Positions 1 to 5,461 of a DNA stretch of 32,258 bases are shown one piece after another (position 1 is the stretch's first letter; each line of letters begins with the position of its first letter). This DNA comes from a virus. The notes under the pieces are model-generated. The model had not been told where the DNA came from. It did not search any database and saw only the letters and a program-made list of their open reading frames with translations. Made by a program: the position numbers and the translations under genes. The DNA is taken from the IMG/VR virus record IMGVR_UViG_3300044997_000720, positions 1-32,258 of that record. One strand, written 5' to 3'.

Positions 1-1
1 G

Positions 2-97
2 AGTCTTAATGTCAAAGAACAGGGTGCACAGGTCTTTGCAGAGTTTCTTAGAGAGCATCTTGGTGTAAGGGCCTACGCTGGCAGTCGTGTAGACTAG
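2..97 (+). CDS. C-terminal end of an unidentified protein (5' end outside window)
   Basis: An open frame enters from the left edge and gives 31 residues, ending RAYAGSRVD before a TAG stop. Composition and codon use match the plus-strand genes that follow, so this is read as the tail of a gene that starts outside the window. No motif is left to identify it. A long perfect palindrome starts 5 bases after the stop. Confidence 0.5.
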   Translation, partial: SLNVKEQGAQVFAEFLREHLGVRAYAGSRVD

Positions 98-101
98 ACA
101 G

Positions 102-127
102 AGGATCCTTTCCTAGGAAAGGATCCT
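102..127. repeat. 26-bp perfect palindrome between two genes
   Basis: The 26 bases are identical to their own reverse complement: two GGATCC arms flank a central CCTAGG. As RNA this would form a stable hairpin right after the stop of the upstream gene. No T-run follows on the plus strand, so it is not a classical intrinsic terminator. It could act in RNA processing or decay, as a protein site on DNA, or as a weak terminator. Confidence 0.8.
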
Positions 128-160
128 AAATTGCAAGGTTCTGCTGTGATAGGAGTTGAC

Positions 161-349
161 ATGGACTATTTGATCTGCGCTGAACAGTATGCAGAAGCTC
201 ATGGTGATGAGAACTATTTCAAATGGATCTATACCTGTAATCGTGAGAACTTTGATATCGAACACAGCGTGTGGTTAACACTGAAATATCTATATTCAGA
301 CCAAATCGCTGATCAACTACAGAGGATAAAGTATGAGCAAGATGAATGA
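161..349 (+). CDS. Small acidic hypothetical protein (62 aa)
   Basis: The ATG at 161 is chosen because an AGGAG Shine-Dalgarno lies 7 nt upstream; the frame stays open back to a TTG at 131, but that has no ribosome site. The product starts MDYLICAEQYAEAHGDENYF and is rich in acidic and aromatic residues, with no membrane segment. Its 3' end overlaps the next gene by 17 nt, which suggests coupled translation. I do not recognise the family. Confidence 0.6.
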   Translation: MDYLICAEQYAEAHGDENYFKWIYTCNRENFDIEHSVWLTLKYLYSDQIADQLQRIKYEQDE

Positions 350-539
350 ACTGTCATGGGACATTGAGCAGCTCTATATTGAGGGAAAAAACGTAGGACA
401 GATCGCTCGTGAATTGAACTGTCCCAAGAGCATGATTCTAGATTGGATCAAGGGTCAGGGACTTCAACCCTTTTACAAGTGGAACAAACGAGCACAGGAA
501 AACTTAATTAGGGATCTCAATGATCCCAATTTCCAATAG
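333..539 (+). CDS. Small helix-turn-helix-like protein (68 aa)
   Basis: An AGAGGA Shine-Dalgarno precedes the ATG at 333. Residues about 10-40 (IEGKNVGQIARELNCPKSMI and the following DWI) have the spacing of a helix-turn-helix: a helix, a GQIA turn, then a recognition-like helix. A small DNA-binding regulator is therefore a reasonable guess, but the HTH call is by eye. The gene overlaps its upstream neighbour by 17 nt and is followed by a hairpin and a promoter, so it probably ends a small early operon. Confidence 0.6.
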   Translation: MSKMNELSWDIEQLYIEGKNVGQIARELNCPKSMILDWIKGQGLQPFYKWNKRAQENLIRDLNDPNFQ

Positions 540-543
540 ACTG

Positions 544-557
544 GTTCTTCTAAGAAC
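544..557 (+). terminator. Short hairpin after the HTH gene
   Basis: GTTCTT and AAGAAC form a 6-bp stem with a 2-base loop just after the stop at 539, followed by AT-rich sequence ending in a short T stretch (ATATTTTG). The loop is too tight and the T tract too weak to be sure of terminator function. Confidence 0.3.
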
Positions 558-582
558 AGAAATATTTTGTAGCTAAACTTGG

Positions 583-611
583 TTGACAACACTGGCCAAA
601 GACGCTAAACT
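583..611 (+). promoter_or_regulatory. Sigma70-like early promoter
   Basis: A perfect -35 TTGACA (583-588) is followed by a 17-base spacer and -10 TAAACT (606-611). The bases directly before the -10 are GACGC, as in the promoter at 2066-2093. It sits about 60 bp ahead of the gene starting at 671 and points toward it. Confidence 0.7.
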
Positions 612-670
612 ATTGATAATGCGAAATACTTCGCAGTTTTTCACAGACACAAACTTTCAAAGGAAATACT

Positions 671-1090
671 ATGTCTACTTTTACTCATGCAGGTACCAGT
701 CGTTTGAATGGTTCTGTTAAGGTTCGTTTCGCCAATGATGCACTGCGAGTCAAGGTTCTCGAGAAAAATGGCCACACTGAGGTTGATCTCATTGAGTTGC
801 CACAGCCCATGCTCAAGAAAGATGCTGTTGCCTACTTGAAGGAAATTGAGTTCTGGAAAGCCAACAACGGCATCGTTAACAGTGCAGTGCAGAATGCCAT
901 TGAAGATGCACAGGATGGCCGTGCAGCCAAGGCAGCAAAAACTGCTAGGTCTAAGAAGACCGAGACTGTTAAACCTATCATGGAAGGCATCAAGGTCAAG
1001 GTCGAGGCCAAGAAAGCCGCTGTTGAAAGCAGCCTAAGTAAGGCTGAAATCATCACACAGCTCAAGAACATGGAAGATGCTCCCTTTTAA
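671..1090 (+). CDS. Conserved marine T4-like phage hypothetical protein (139 aa)
   Basis: AAAGGA precedes the ATG, and a TTGACA/TAAACT promoter lies just upstream, so this is probably a strongly expressed early gene. The N-terminal half (about residues 1-60, with RLNGSVKVRFAND and LEKNGHTEVDLIELP) resembles small proteins I recall from marine T4-like phages. The C-terminal half (about 75-125) is rich in Ala and Lys (AAKAAKTARSKKTE) and may be a flexible or nucleic-acid-binding tail. The protein ends in a short acidic stretch, MEDAPF. Function is unknown. Confidence 0.75.
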   Translation: MSTFTHAGTSRLNGSVKVRFANDALRVKVLEKNGHTEVDLIELPQPMLKKDAVAYLKEIEFWKANNGIVNSAVQNAIEDAQDGRAAKAAKTARSKKTETVKPIMEGIKVKVEAKKAAVESSLSKAEIITQLKNMEDAPF

Positions 1091-1163
1091 ATTCTCTGCT
1101 GCATAGATGCCCGAGGCATGCTGTGAAGCAGTAAGTCCTCACTTATTTTGAGAGAATGTTAAC

Positions 1164-1520
1164 ATGAGAATCATGCAGGAAGTCACAGAATGGCAGTGCT
1201 CTACTCCTAACCACATATATATATTTGATGACTGCCTGAGTCATGCCATTGCCTATGTTCCTGAAGGTTCTCGTACTGTGCAGAAGTTCAGTAAGCCCAT
1301 GAGCATTGATCGTAGAGGTCGTAGATTTGTAGATCTCGAAGACCATGCTGTTGAACCGCCCAAGGCAAGTGTATGGCAAGTGCCCGGAAGCCGTGGTGCC
1401 GATCATACAGTGACCATGAGTCAAGGTTATTACTCCTGCACCTGTCCAGGGTTTACCTATAGAGGCCGCTGCAGGCACGTGACAGACATACAACAGGCAC
1501 ACGCGGTTGAACCGCGCTAG
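1164..1520 (+). CDS. SWIM-type zinc-finger protein (118 aa)
   Basis: Residues about 92-106 read CTCPGFTYRGRCRH, matching the SWIM zinc-finger pattern CxC-xn-CxH (two Cys, then Cys and His). SWIM domains bind nucleic acid or protein in many ATPases and transposases; stand-alone small SWIM proteins also occur in phages. The upstream part has no recognisable domain. The 5' leader holds a 5-bp hairpin (ATGCC, loop CGA, GGCAT; 1117-1129). A second stem (CGCGGT, TGA, ACCGCG; 1502-1516) overlaps the 3' end of the gene and may mark transcript processing or a weak end. The role in infection is unknown. Confidence 0.75.
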   Translation: MRIMQEVTEWQCSTPNHIYIFDDCLSHAIAYVPEGSRTVQKFSKPMSIDRRGRRFVDLEDHAVEPPKASVWQVPGSRGADHTVTMSQGYYSCTCPGFTYRGRCRHVTDIQQAHAVEPR

Positions 1521-1535
1521 AAAAAAGAATTAACA

Positions 1536-1742
1536 GTGACTGACTATGAAATAGTAAAGGCACCGGACACTGATTCTTTGTCTCTTTTGGTAGAATACTT
1601 CATTGAACAAGGCTACTCCCTATCAGGAGGAATCACTATCGATCACAGTGACATGGGCAAGGTCTACATGCAGGTTGTATTTAAATTACCACAGATAACT
1701 TCCGAGCTTGGCACCGATGATTGGAAAAAACATTCATTTTAG
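1536..1742 (+). CDS. Small DUF1737-like hypothetical protein (68 aa)
   Basis: The frame starts with GTG at 1536, 15 nt after the previous stop. The product, MTDYEIVKAPDTDSLSLLVE onward with EQGYSLSGGITI, resembles the small DUF1737 family (a YEIV opening and a GWxLxGG-like core), judged by eye. No ribosome site better than AAGAA is visible, so expression may depend on the upstream gene. It overlaps the long open frame that leads into the membrane-protein gene. Confidence 0.55.
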   Translation: MTDYEIVKAPDTDSLSLLVEYFIEQGYSLSGGITIDHSDMGKVYMQVVFKLPQITSELGTDDWKKHSF

Positions 1743-1797
1743 ATCTGTCATTCTTGATTTCAATAGAAATATTTTGTTACAATGGCAGAGACCGTCA

Positions 1798-2016
1798 ATG
1801 TATCTACTGCTACAATGGGCAGGTGCGCTGTTCATCATAGCAGGACATATTCTAAATGCCTCGGGCACAGACGGCTATAACATAGCAGCATTTAGTATAG
1901 GAACATTGGCATTTCTAGCATGGTCCATACATGCTGGGAATCAGCCACAGACTCTGTTGAACACGGTGTCAATGATCATACATGGTCTGGGACTATGGCG
2001 AGCTTTTGTGGCTTAG
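1798..2016 (+). CDS. Small integral membrane protein, about three helices (72 aa)
   Basis: From the ATG at 1798 the product has three hydrophobic stretches: about 2-16 (YLLLQWAGALFIIAG), 28-46 (AAFSIGTLAFLAW) and 55-70 (LLNTVSMIIHGLGLWRAF). It is probably a three-helix inner-membrane protein. The frame is open back to 1708, but an earlier start would add a charged segment that overlaps the previous gene, so the later ATG is preferred; no clear Shine-Dalgarno decides it. Similar short membrane proteins occur in marine T4-like phages; function unknown. A hairpin follows at 2044-2063. Confidence 0.55.
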   Translation: MYLLLQWAGALFIIAGHILNASGTDGYNIAAFSIGTLAFLAWSIHAGNQPQTLLNTVSMIIHGLGLWRAFVA

Positions 2017-2043
2017 AAATAGTGCGCAGATCTGCTGGATCAG

Positions 2044-2063
2044 CTGTTGTAAAAGCACAACAG
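2044..2063 (+). terminator. Hairpin between the membrane-protein gene and the next promoter
   Basis: CTGTTGT (2044-2050) pairs with ACAACAG (2057-2063) across a 6-base loop. It lies just after one gene and just before a -35 element, the expected place to insulate two transcripts. No T-run follows, so intrinsic termination is uncertain. Confidence 0.4.
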
Positions 2064-2065
2064 GC

Positions 2066-2093
2066 TTGACACAGTGCCTGTTGACGCTACACT
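2066..2093 (+). promoter_or_regulatory. Sigma70-like early promoter
   Basis: -35 TTGACA (2066-2071), a 16-base spacer and -10 TACACT (2088-2093) are present, with GACGC directly before the -10. The expected transcription start (about 2100) leaves a leader of about 20 nt before the ATG at 2121. Confidence 0.7.
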
Positions 2094-2120
2094 AAGAACA
2101 TGAACACCAAGGAGCAGACA

Positions 2121-2321
2121 ATGCCAAGTTGGATCAAAGATGGTCAACGGATCAAGGCTCGTTACATGGATGTGCCAGTCACTGGTGTTGTAGAGAGCAG
2201 CAGAGTAAGGTACGGCGGTCTAGTGCAATACACTGTGATTCTAGAAGAGCCAATTCAATTGCCTTGGCGCGCAGAGCCCACAGATCGTGTGCTGATTGAC
2301 TGCAATGAAATCTCAGCATAA
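2121..2321 (+). CDS. Small hypothetical protein (66 aa)
   Basis: The ATG at 2121 is preferred over the in-frame ATG at 2100 because GGAG lies 8 nt upstream of it and because the promoter at 2066-2093 would start transcription close to 2100. The product (MPSWIKDGQRIKARYMDVPV onward) is predicted all-beta, with alternating hydrophobic and charged residues. No known domain is recognised. Confidence 0.65.
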   Translation: MPSWIKDGQRIKARYMDVPVTGVVESSRVRYGGLVQYTVILEEPIQLPWRAEPTDRVLIDCNEISA

Positions 2322-2348
2322 TAACACCATTGAAACATAGGAGCTGAC

Positions 2349-2516
2349 ATGATTTTTCCCACAGACATGACTGAAGATGATATCATGGAATTTCAGTACG
2401 AGTATGATAGGATCCGCGATATTGAACAAGGTATTGGTCTTTGGGAGATCAACTCAGAACTGCAGATCATTGCAGACCAAATGCGCCAAGAAACATTGGA
2501 ACTACTGCACTTCTAA
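2349..2516 (+). CDS. Very small acidic hypothetical protein (55 aa)
   Basis: An ATG at 2349 is preceded by AGGAGCTGAC, a strong Shine-Dalgarno with good spacing. The 55-residue product (MIFPTDMTEDDIMEFQYEYD onward) is acidic and probably all helix, with heptad-like hydrophobic positions in the second half (ELQIIADQMRQETLELL). Spacing from the upstream gene and similar codon use support a real gene. Function unknown. Confidence 0.6.
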   Translation: MIFPTDMTEDDIMEFQYEYDRIRDIEQGIGLWEINSELQIIADQMRQETLELLHF

Positions 2517-2592
2517 GTACAGTAAGCCAGTTTAACCTGCGCCGGCTGGTGTCAGCACAGTAGGATTCTTTCTAACTTAACCGGAGATCACT

Positions 2593-2811
2593 GTGATTGA
2601 AATTCATAACCTCAGCGCTCGTCAACATCTGTTCGCAGATATTCTTTGGGCCTGTCAAGGACATGATCAAGTTGATACCTTTATCCAAAGCCTGCCCAAG
2701 AAGTTTCAAGGTGAAGCCTGGGCTGTGTTTAACATGATGGTTGCCGCGGTGTTTGATAATGATAACAGCACTGAACTGGCAGTGAAAGCGCTTGCTCGTC
2801 TGCGCAAGTGA
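2593..2811 (+). CDS. Conserved marine T4-like phage hypothetical protein (72 aa)
   Basis: The start is a GTG at 2593 with CGGAGA 6-7 nt upstream. The product starts MIEIHNLSARQHLFADILWA and is probably helical. This opening resembles a small protein family I recall from T4-like cyanophages and related phages; its role is not known. The promoter for the following ATPase gene (2792-2820) overlaps the last codons of this gene. Confidence 0.7.
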   Translation: MIEIHNLSARQHLFADILWACQGHDQVDTFIQSLPKKFQGEAWAVFNMMVAAVFDNDNSTELAVKALARLRK

Positions 2812-2820
2812 CGATATAAT
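2792..2820 (+). promoter_or_regulatory. Sigma70-like promoter for the AAA+ ATPase gene
   Basis: -35 TTGCTC (2792-2797), a 17-base spacer and a perfect -10 TATAAT (2815-2820) are present; GACGA stands directly before the -10, close to the GACGC of the other two early promoters. It lies inside the end of the upstream gene and about 30 bp ahead of the ATG at 2850. Confidence 0.7.
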
Positions 2821-2849
2821 TAATTTTTTAACGTCGCATGGGAACTTAT

Positions 2850-3707
2850 ATGTCTAAGACTGAAAAATCCACTTCACTGCTGGAGTTTGATACCGACGCT
2901 ATCAAGCGTCGTCAGCGTGAAGTAGCACGTGAGTCGGACCAAGAAATCCTGGCTAGACTGGCAGAACGTTTTGAAATTCTCACTGACATGACCAAGGCAG
3001 TCAAGCAGGGCAATATACGTGCCATGATTGTCAGCGGTCCCCCAGGTGTGGGCAAGAGCTATGGTGTTGAGTCAGTGCTGGAAAAAGCTGATCTCTTTAA
3101 CAGGCTGGCTGATCGCAAGCCCAAGTATGAGGTTGTCAAGGGTGCCATGTCAGCTATTGGACTCTACGCCAAGCTCTATGAGTTTTCCCAAAAAGGCAAC
3201 GTTGTGGTCTTTGACGACTGCGATTCAGTGCTGCTTGATGATCTCAGCTTGAACATTCTCAAAGGAGCACTGGACAGCTCTGATCGTCGCTTTATTTCTT
3301 GGAACACTGACAGCCGAATTCTACGCTCAGAGGGAGTGCCTAATCGTTTCGAGTTCAAGGGTTCAGCGATCTTTATTACCAACATCAAGTTTGAGCATGT
3401 GAAGTCAAAGAAACTGCGAGATCATTTGGATGCATTGGAAAGTCGTTGTCACTATGTTGATCTGCAGATGGATACCAATCGTGAGAAAATTCTGCGCATC
3501 AAACAGGTAGTCAACGAAGGCAGCATGTTGAAACACTATGACTTTGAGCAGTTCCAAAAGGACGAAGTTGTAGAGTTCATTACTGCTAACCAAGACCGCC
3601 TGCGCGAGCTCAGTCTGCGCATGGTTCTTAAAATTGCGGATCTGCGCAAGGGCATGCCTGCTAACTGGCGGGCAGTGGCTCGCACTACCTGTATGCGCAG
3701 ATCTTGA
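2850..3707 (+). CDS. AAA+ ATPase, marine T4-like phage type (285 aa)
   Basis: A P-loop ATPase. Walker A is GPPGVGKS at about residues 63-70 and Walker B is VVVFDDCD at about 118-125. An arginine-rich C-terminal helical part fits the AAA+ fold. The ATG at 2850 is preferred to the one at 2838 because GGGAA precedes it and because the TATAAT of the promoter would put the transcript start close to 2827. Its partner and substrate are unknown; single-domain phage AAA+ proteins can act as loaders, remodelers or packaging helpers. It has its own promoter and its stop overlaps the start of the next gene (TGATG), so the two are translated together. Confidence 0.8.
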   Translation: MSKTEKSTSLLEFDTDAIKRRQREVARESDQEILARLAERFEILTDMTKAVKQGNIRAMIVSGPPGVGKSYGVESVLEKADLFNRLADRKPKYEVVKGAMSAIGLYAKLYEFSQKGNVVVFDDCDSVLLDDLSLNILKGALDSSDRRFISWNTDSRILRSEGVPNRFEFKGSAIFITNIKFEHVKSKKLRDHLDALESRCHYVDLQMDTNREKILRIKQVVNEGSMLKHYDFEQFQKDEVVEFITANQDRLRELSLRMVLKIADLRKGMPANWRAVARTTCMRRS

Positions 3708-3943
3708 TGCTGACAAAGTTAGCTCTGTATACCACTCTGGGCGTGCTAATGGACGCCCTGAGTCTAGATGTTGAGAATGTGTATTTTTGGTCTGTGCTGG
3801 GTCTGTTCCTAGCCTGTGATAGACTCAGTAGAATAGAAGGTGAACAGATTGGTCTATTAGAAGGCGTGCGCACTTATATCAATATGACAGCAGAACAGCA
3901 GGAGAACATTAGGCGCATGTTTTTTAATGATAAACAGAAATAA
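3707..3943 (+). CDS. Small membrane-associated protein (78 aa)
   Basis: The ATG at 3707 shares one base with the TGA stop of the ATPase gene (TGATG), the arrangement for translational re-initiation; a TTG three bases earlier is less likely. Residues about 5-37 contain two hydrophobic stretches (LALYTTLGVLMDAL and FWSVLGLFLACD), followed by a soluble charged tail. It may anchor or regulate the ATPase, but only the coupling supports that. It is the last gene before a 760-bp non-coding stretch. Confidence 0.6.
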   Translation: MLTKLALYTTLGVLMDALSLDVENVYFWSVLGLFLACDRLSRIEGEQIGLLEGVRTYINMTAEQQENIRRMFFNDKQK

Positions 3944-3950
3944 CAGCATC

Positions 3951-3973
3951 GGGGGCTCTGGGGGGCTCTGGGG
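3951..3973 (+). repeat. Tandem G-rich repeat
   Basis: Two exact copies of GGGGGCTCTG are followed by GGG, giving three G-runs of 5, 6 and 4 within 23 bases. It starts 8 bases after the last gene of the operon. G-runs of this kind can stall polymerase; only three runs are present, one fewer than a standard intramolecular quadruplex. Confidence 0.8.
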
Positions 3974-3979
3974 CATACA

Positions 3980-3993
3980 TTATAACGTTATAA
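3980..3993. repeat. 14-bp perfect palindrome
   Basis: TTATAACGTTATAA is its own reverse complement. The length and AT-rich arms resemble the binding site of a dimeric DNA-binding protein, but no matching second site was found in the window. Confidence 0.7.
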
Positions 3994-4004
3994 ACTTTAG
4001 CACT

Positions 4005-4021
4005 AACAAGCTTGTTTTTTT
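4005..4021 (+). terminator. Possible weak terminator
   Basis: AACAAGCTTGTT (4005-4016) is self-complementary and runs straight into a tract of T on the plus strand. The usable stem is only about 4 bp once a loop is allowed, so this is a weak candidate for ending the plus-strand operon. Confidence 0.35.
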
Positions 4022-4364
4022 CAAATCCCATTTCTTGGTTAGATAGAATCACCAGGGGCCGAGATCTCCATGGCCTTGAAAAATTGCGCAGCAGATTTTT
4101 TTACCTTGTATATAGACCGGTGCTGTCGTAGAGAACTTGTTAAACCTTAGGTCAGCGGTCCCTCCACATGAACTATGAGCTGTGCGCAGCAGAATTGATT
4201 CTCTGCCATTCACTGCCTGTGATATCTATACTGGGTACCCTGTAGATTATTCTGTTTGACTGCCTTGCTGGAATATCGCAGATTTCAGCAGTTTCTTTAG
4301 ATTCACTGGAACATAGGGTCTATTATCTACACCATAATTGTTTTTTTACCAGTAGATCAATGTT

Positions 4365-4438
4365 TTCATTACAGTGTCTACACCATGTTTCATACCAAGC
4401 GCTCACAGTCTTGTAATTCATTACAGTGCAGACTCCAT
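4365..4438 (+). repeat. Two copies of a 22-base motif
   Basis: TTCATTACAGTG, six variable bases and CCAT occur at 4365-4386 and again at 4417-4438, 52 bp apart; 16 of 22 positions are identical. A partial relative (TCTACACCAT) lies at 4326-4335 and also spans 4377-4386 within the first copy. Iterated sites in a non-coding region fit protein binding or an origin-type element. Confidence 0.6.
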
Positions 4439-4596
4439 CTCAGTTCAGTGTTTGATAGGTCTTAAAAAAATTTTCTACCGCTTTTCCGCTGCGCGGATCT
4501 AACATCTAACCCCGCCCTACAGCTCACCATAAAAACTCTTTGAATATAAGACCTTATCTGCCCTATCACTCACAATGTTAGTTTATACCAGTGCAG

Positions 4597-4604
4597 TATA
4601 AATA
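4597..4604 (+). promoter_or_regulatory. Candidate T4-type late promoter octamer
   Basis: TATAAATA matches the -10 octamer recognised by the T4 late sigma factor gp55. It sits at the end of the non-coding region, ahead of the small gene at 4708 and the tmRNA locus, so it could drive both late in infection. In this AT-rich window chance matches do occur. Confidence 0.45.
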
Positions 4605-4707
4605 TATGATCCAATAGAGGTAAGGCTGCATAGCAGGCTGTATGAGTGAGAGACTCATAGTCTAGGCAGAGGACACAGATGCTCTATGGAGTCTGTCAAA
4701 GATTAAA

Positions 4708-4902
4708 ATGTATACTGCGCAAAATGTAAGGTTGAAAACTATTGCAGAACGTGCTGGAGTAGAATATTCAGAAAGCATTGAATTGTTTGCTGAGATGATA
4801 GCAGCAGAGTGTGCTGAAATAGCAGAAACAACTTGGGAAGTCAAATTGCCTGCGGCTCCTGTGATACGCAGACATTTTAATCTAGTTGAACCTAGACAAT
4901 AG
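4708..4902 (+). CDS. Small T4-like phage hypothetical protein (64 aa)
   Basis: From the ATG at 4708 the product runs MYTAQNVRLKTIAERAGVEY onward and contains ELFAEMIAAECAEIAE (about residues 26-41). This resembles a FAELIVRECA-type motif I recall from many small proteins of T4-like marine phages. No strong Shine-Dalgarno is present. The stop (TAG, 4900-4902) lies a few bases before the tmRNA acceptor piece, so the gene and the RNA may share one transcript. Function unknown. Confidence 0.6.
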   Translation: MYTAQNVRLKTIAERAGVEYSESIELFAEMIAAECAEIAETTWEVKLPAAPVIRRHFNLVEPRQ

Positions 4903-4968
4903 TTATTGTTGTATGAAGGAAGTTGAAAAACGGGCAAGACAGGGGTTCAAATCCCCTCTGGTCCACCA
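4903..4968 (+). ncRNA. ssrA: Permuted tmRNA, acceptor piece (3' half)
   Basis: A T-arm with a perfect 5-bp stem and TTCAAAT loop (4941-4957) is followed by the 3' acceptor strand CTGGTCC (4958-4964), discriminator A and an encoded CCA (4966-4968). No matching 5' acceptor strand exists upstream; it lies downstream at 5079-5085 (GGGCCAG) and pairs over all seven positions. The third pair is G-U, the alanyl-tRNA synthetase identity pair found in tmRNA and tRNA-Ala. GAC just before the T-stem also matches tmRNA. A candidate inter-piece helix pairs TGTTGT (4907-4912) with ACAACA (5120-5125). The 5' end is not determinable by eye; 4903 is a guess set by the preceding stop codon. Confidence 0.85.
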
Positions 4969-4980
4969 AAAAGGTATCTT

Positions 4981-5052
4981 ATGATTGAAATACTGGGATT
5001 TTTTGGAACATTTATTGTTATCATAGTATTGGTTTCTGTTATTGTAGGTTAA
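4981..5052 (+). CDS. Possible 23-aa membrane microprotein inside the split tmRNA locus
   Basis: ATG at 4981, 12 nt after the encoded CCA, opens a 23-codon frame ending in TAA. AAGG lies about 6 nt upstream. The product (MIEILGFFGTFIVIIVLVSV and three more residues) is one continuous hydrophobic helix with a single acidic residue, typical of a single-pass phage microprotein. It lies wholly in the intervening segment that would be removed when the tmRNA precursor is processed. The frame is short enough to be chance; the ribosome site and the uninterrupted hydrophobicity are the only support. Confidence 0.4.
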   Translation: MIEILGFFGTFIVIIVLVSVIVG

Positions 5053-5076
5053 CTCAATCCTTGAGATATCTTTTTT
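5053..5076 (+). terminator. Small hairpin with T-run before the tmRNA coding piece
   Basis: CTCAA (5053-5057) pairs with TTGAG (5061-5065) over a 3-base loop; six T follow at 5071-5076 after a five-base gap. It starts directly after the microprotein stop. The stem is weak; it could be a partial terminator or a processing signal in the intervening segment. Confidence 0.3.
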
Positions 5077-5078
5077 AT

Positions 5079-5290
5079 GGGCCAGCACTGGGATCGATTG
5101 ACGTATAATAAATGACTGGACAACACGATAGGCGAAGAACGTAATTCTAGCAAAACAAATAGACGCAAATGACGACTATTTTTATCAGGAAGTCAAGCTA
5201 GCTGCTTGAATCTGACGGGGTAGTTATACCTAGCAACAGAAAATAGCTGCACATGGGACCTTGTCCCATGTGCCTATTACTTCAACCAGC
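5079..5290 (+). ncRNA. ssrA: Permuted tmRNA, coding piece (5' half with tag frame)
   Basis: It begins with the 5' acceptor strand GGGCCAG (5079-5085) and a D-loop-like region ACTGGGATCGATTGACG close to the conserved tmRNA start. The resume context AATAGACGCAAATGACGAC closely follows the E. coli tmRNA pattern. The tag frame runs from the resume codon GCA at 5165 to TGA at 5207-5209 and encodes ANDDYFYQEVKLAA, ending in the LAA type of degron seen by ClpXP-like proteases. A hairpin TCAAGC/GCTTGA (5193-5198 with 5204-5209) spans the end of the tag and its stop codon, as helix 5 does in E. coli. A further 11-bp hairpin follows at 5249-5273. The 3' end (here 5290) is estimated. It should rescue stalled ribosomes with SmpB. 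Confidence 0.88.
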
Positions 5291-5461
5291 ATGAATTGCA
5301 TTTGGCCTAGAAAATCTCTTACTATAGTTTTCTCTAGCAGAAAATTTCAAACATCCCGGCTTGAGTACAAATCAAACTGTGTAATTACCAATCTGTATTA
5401 GATGGAAATATTCAGCTGGCTCTGTCGTTTCTGCAACAGGCTCACATCTAGTATAGGTTTT

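Larger units (their letters stand above)
3944..4707. other. Long non-coding region with repeats and palindromes
   Basis: No convincing gene is seen on either strand over about 760 bases, which is rare in a compact T4-like genome. The stretch holds a tandem repeat (3951-3973), a 14-bp palindrome (3980-3993), a 12-bp palindrome running into T7 (4005-4021), two copies of a 22-base motif (4365-4386 and 4417-4438) and a T4-late-type octamer (4597-4604). No tRNA cloverleaf was found. It could be a replication origin, a regulatory hub or the leader of the tmRNA transcript; nothing seen decides between these. Confidence 0.7.

Noticed and set aside
131-160. TTG at 131 as start of the first complete gene
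   Set aside because: The ATG at 161 has a good AGGAG ribosome site; the upstream codons come right after the 26-bp palindrome.
4941-4968. Ordinary tRNA ending in CCA
   Set aside because: No D-arm, anticodon arm or 5' acceptor strand exists upstream; the matching 5' strand lies 110 bp downstream with tmRNA hallmarks.
4903-5088. Minus-strand open frame of 61 aa containing WWTRGDLNPCL
   Set aside because: It is the antisense of the tmRNA acceptor piece; this kind of string (WWTRGDLNP...) is a common false protein translated across tRNA-like genes.
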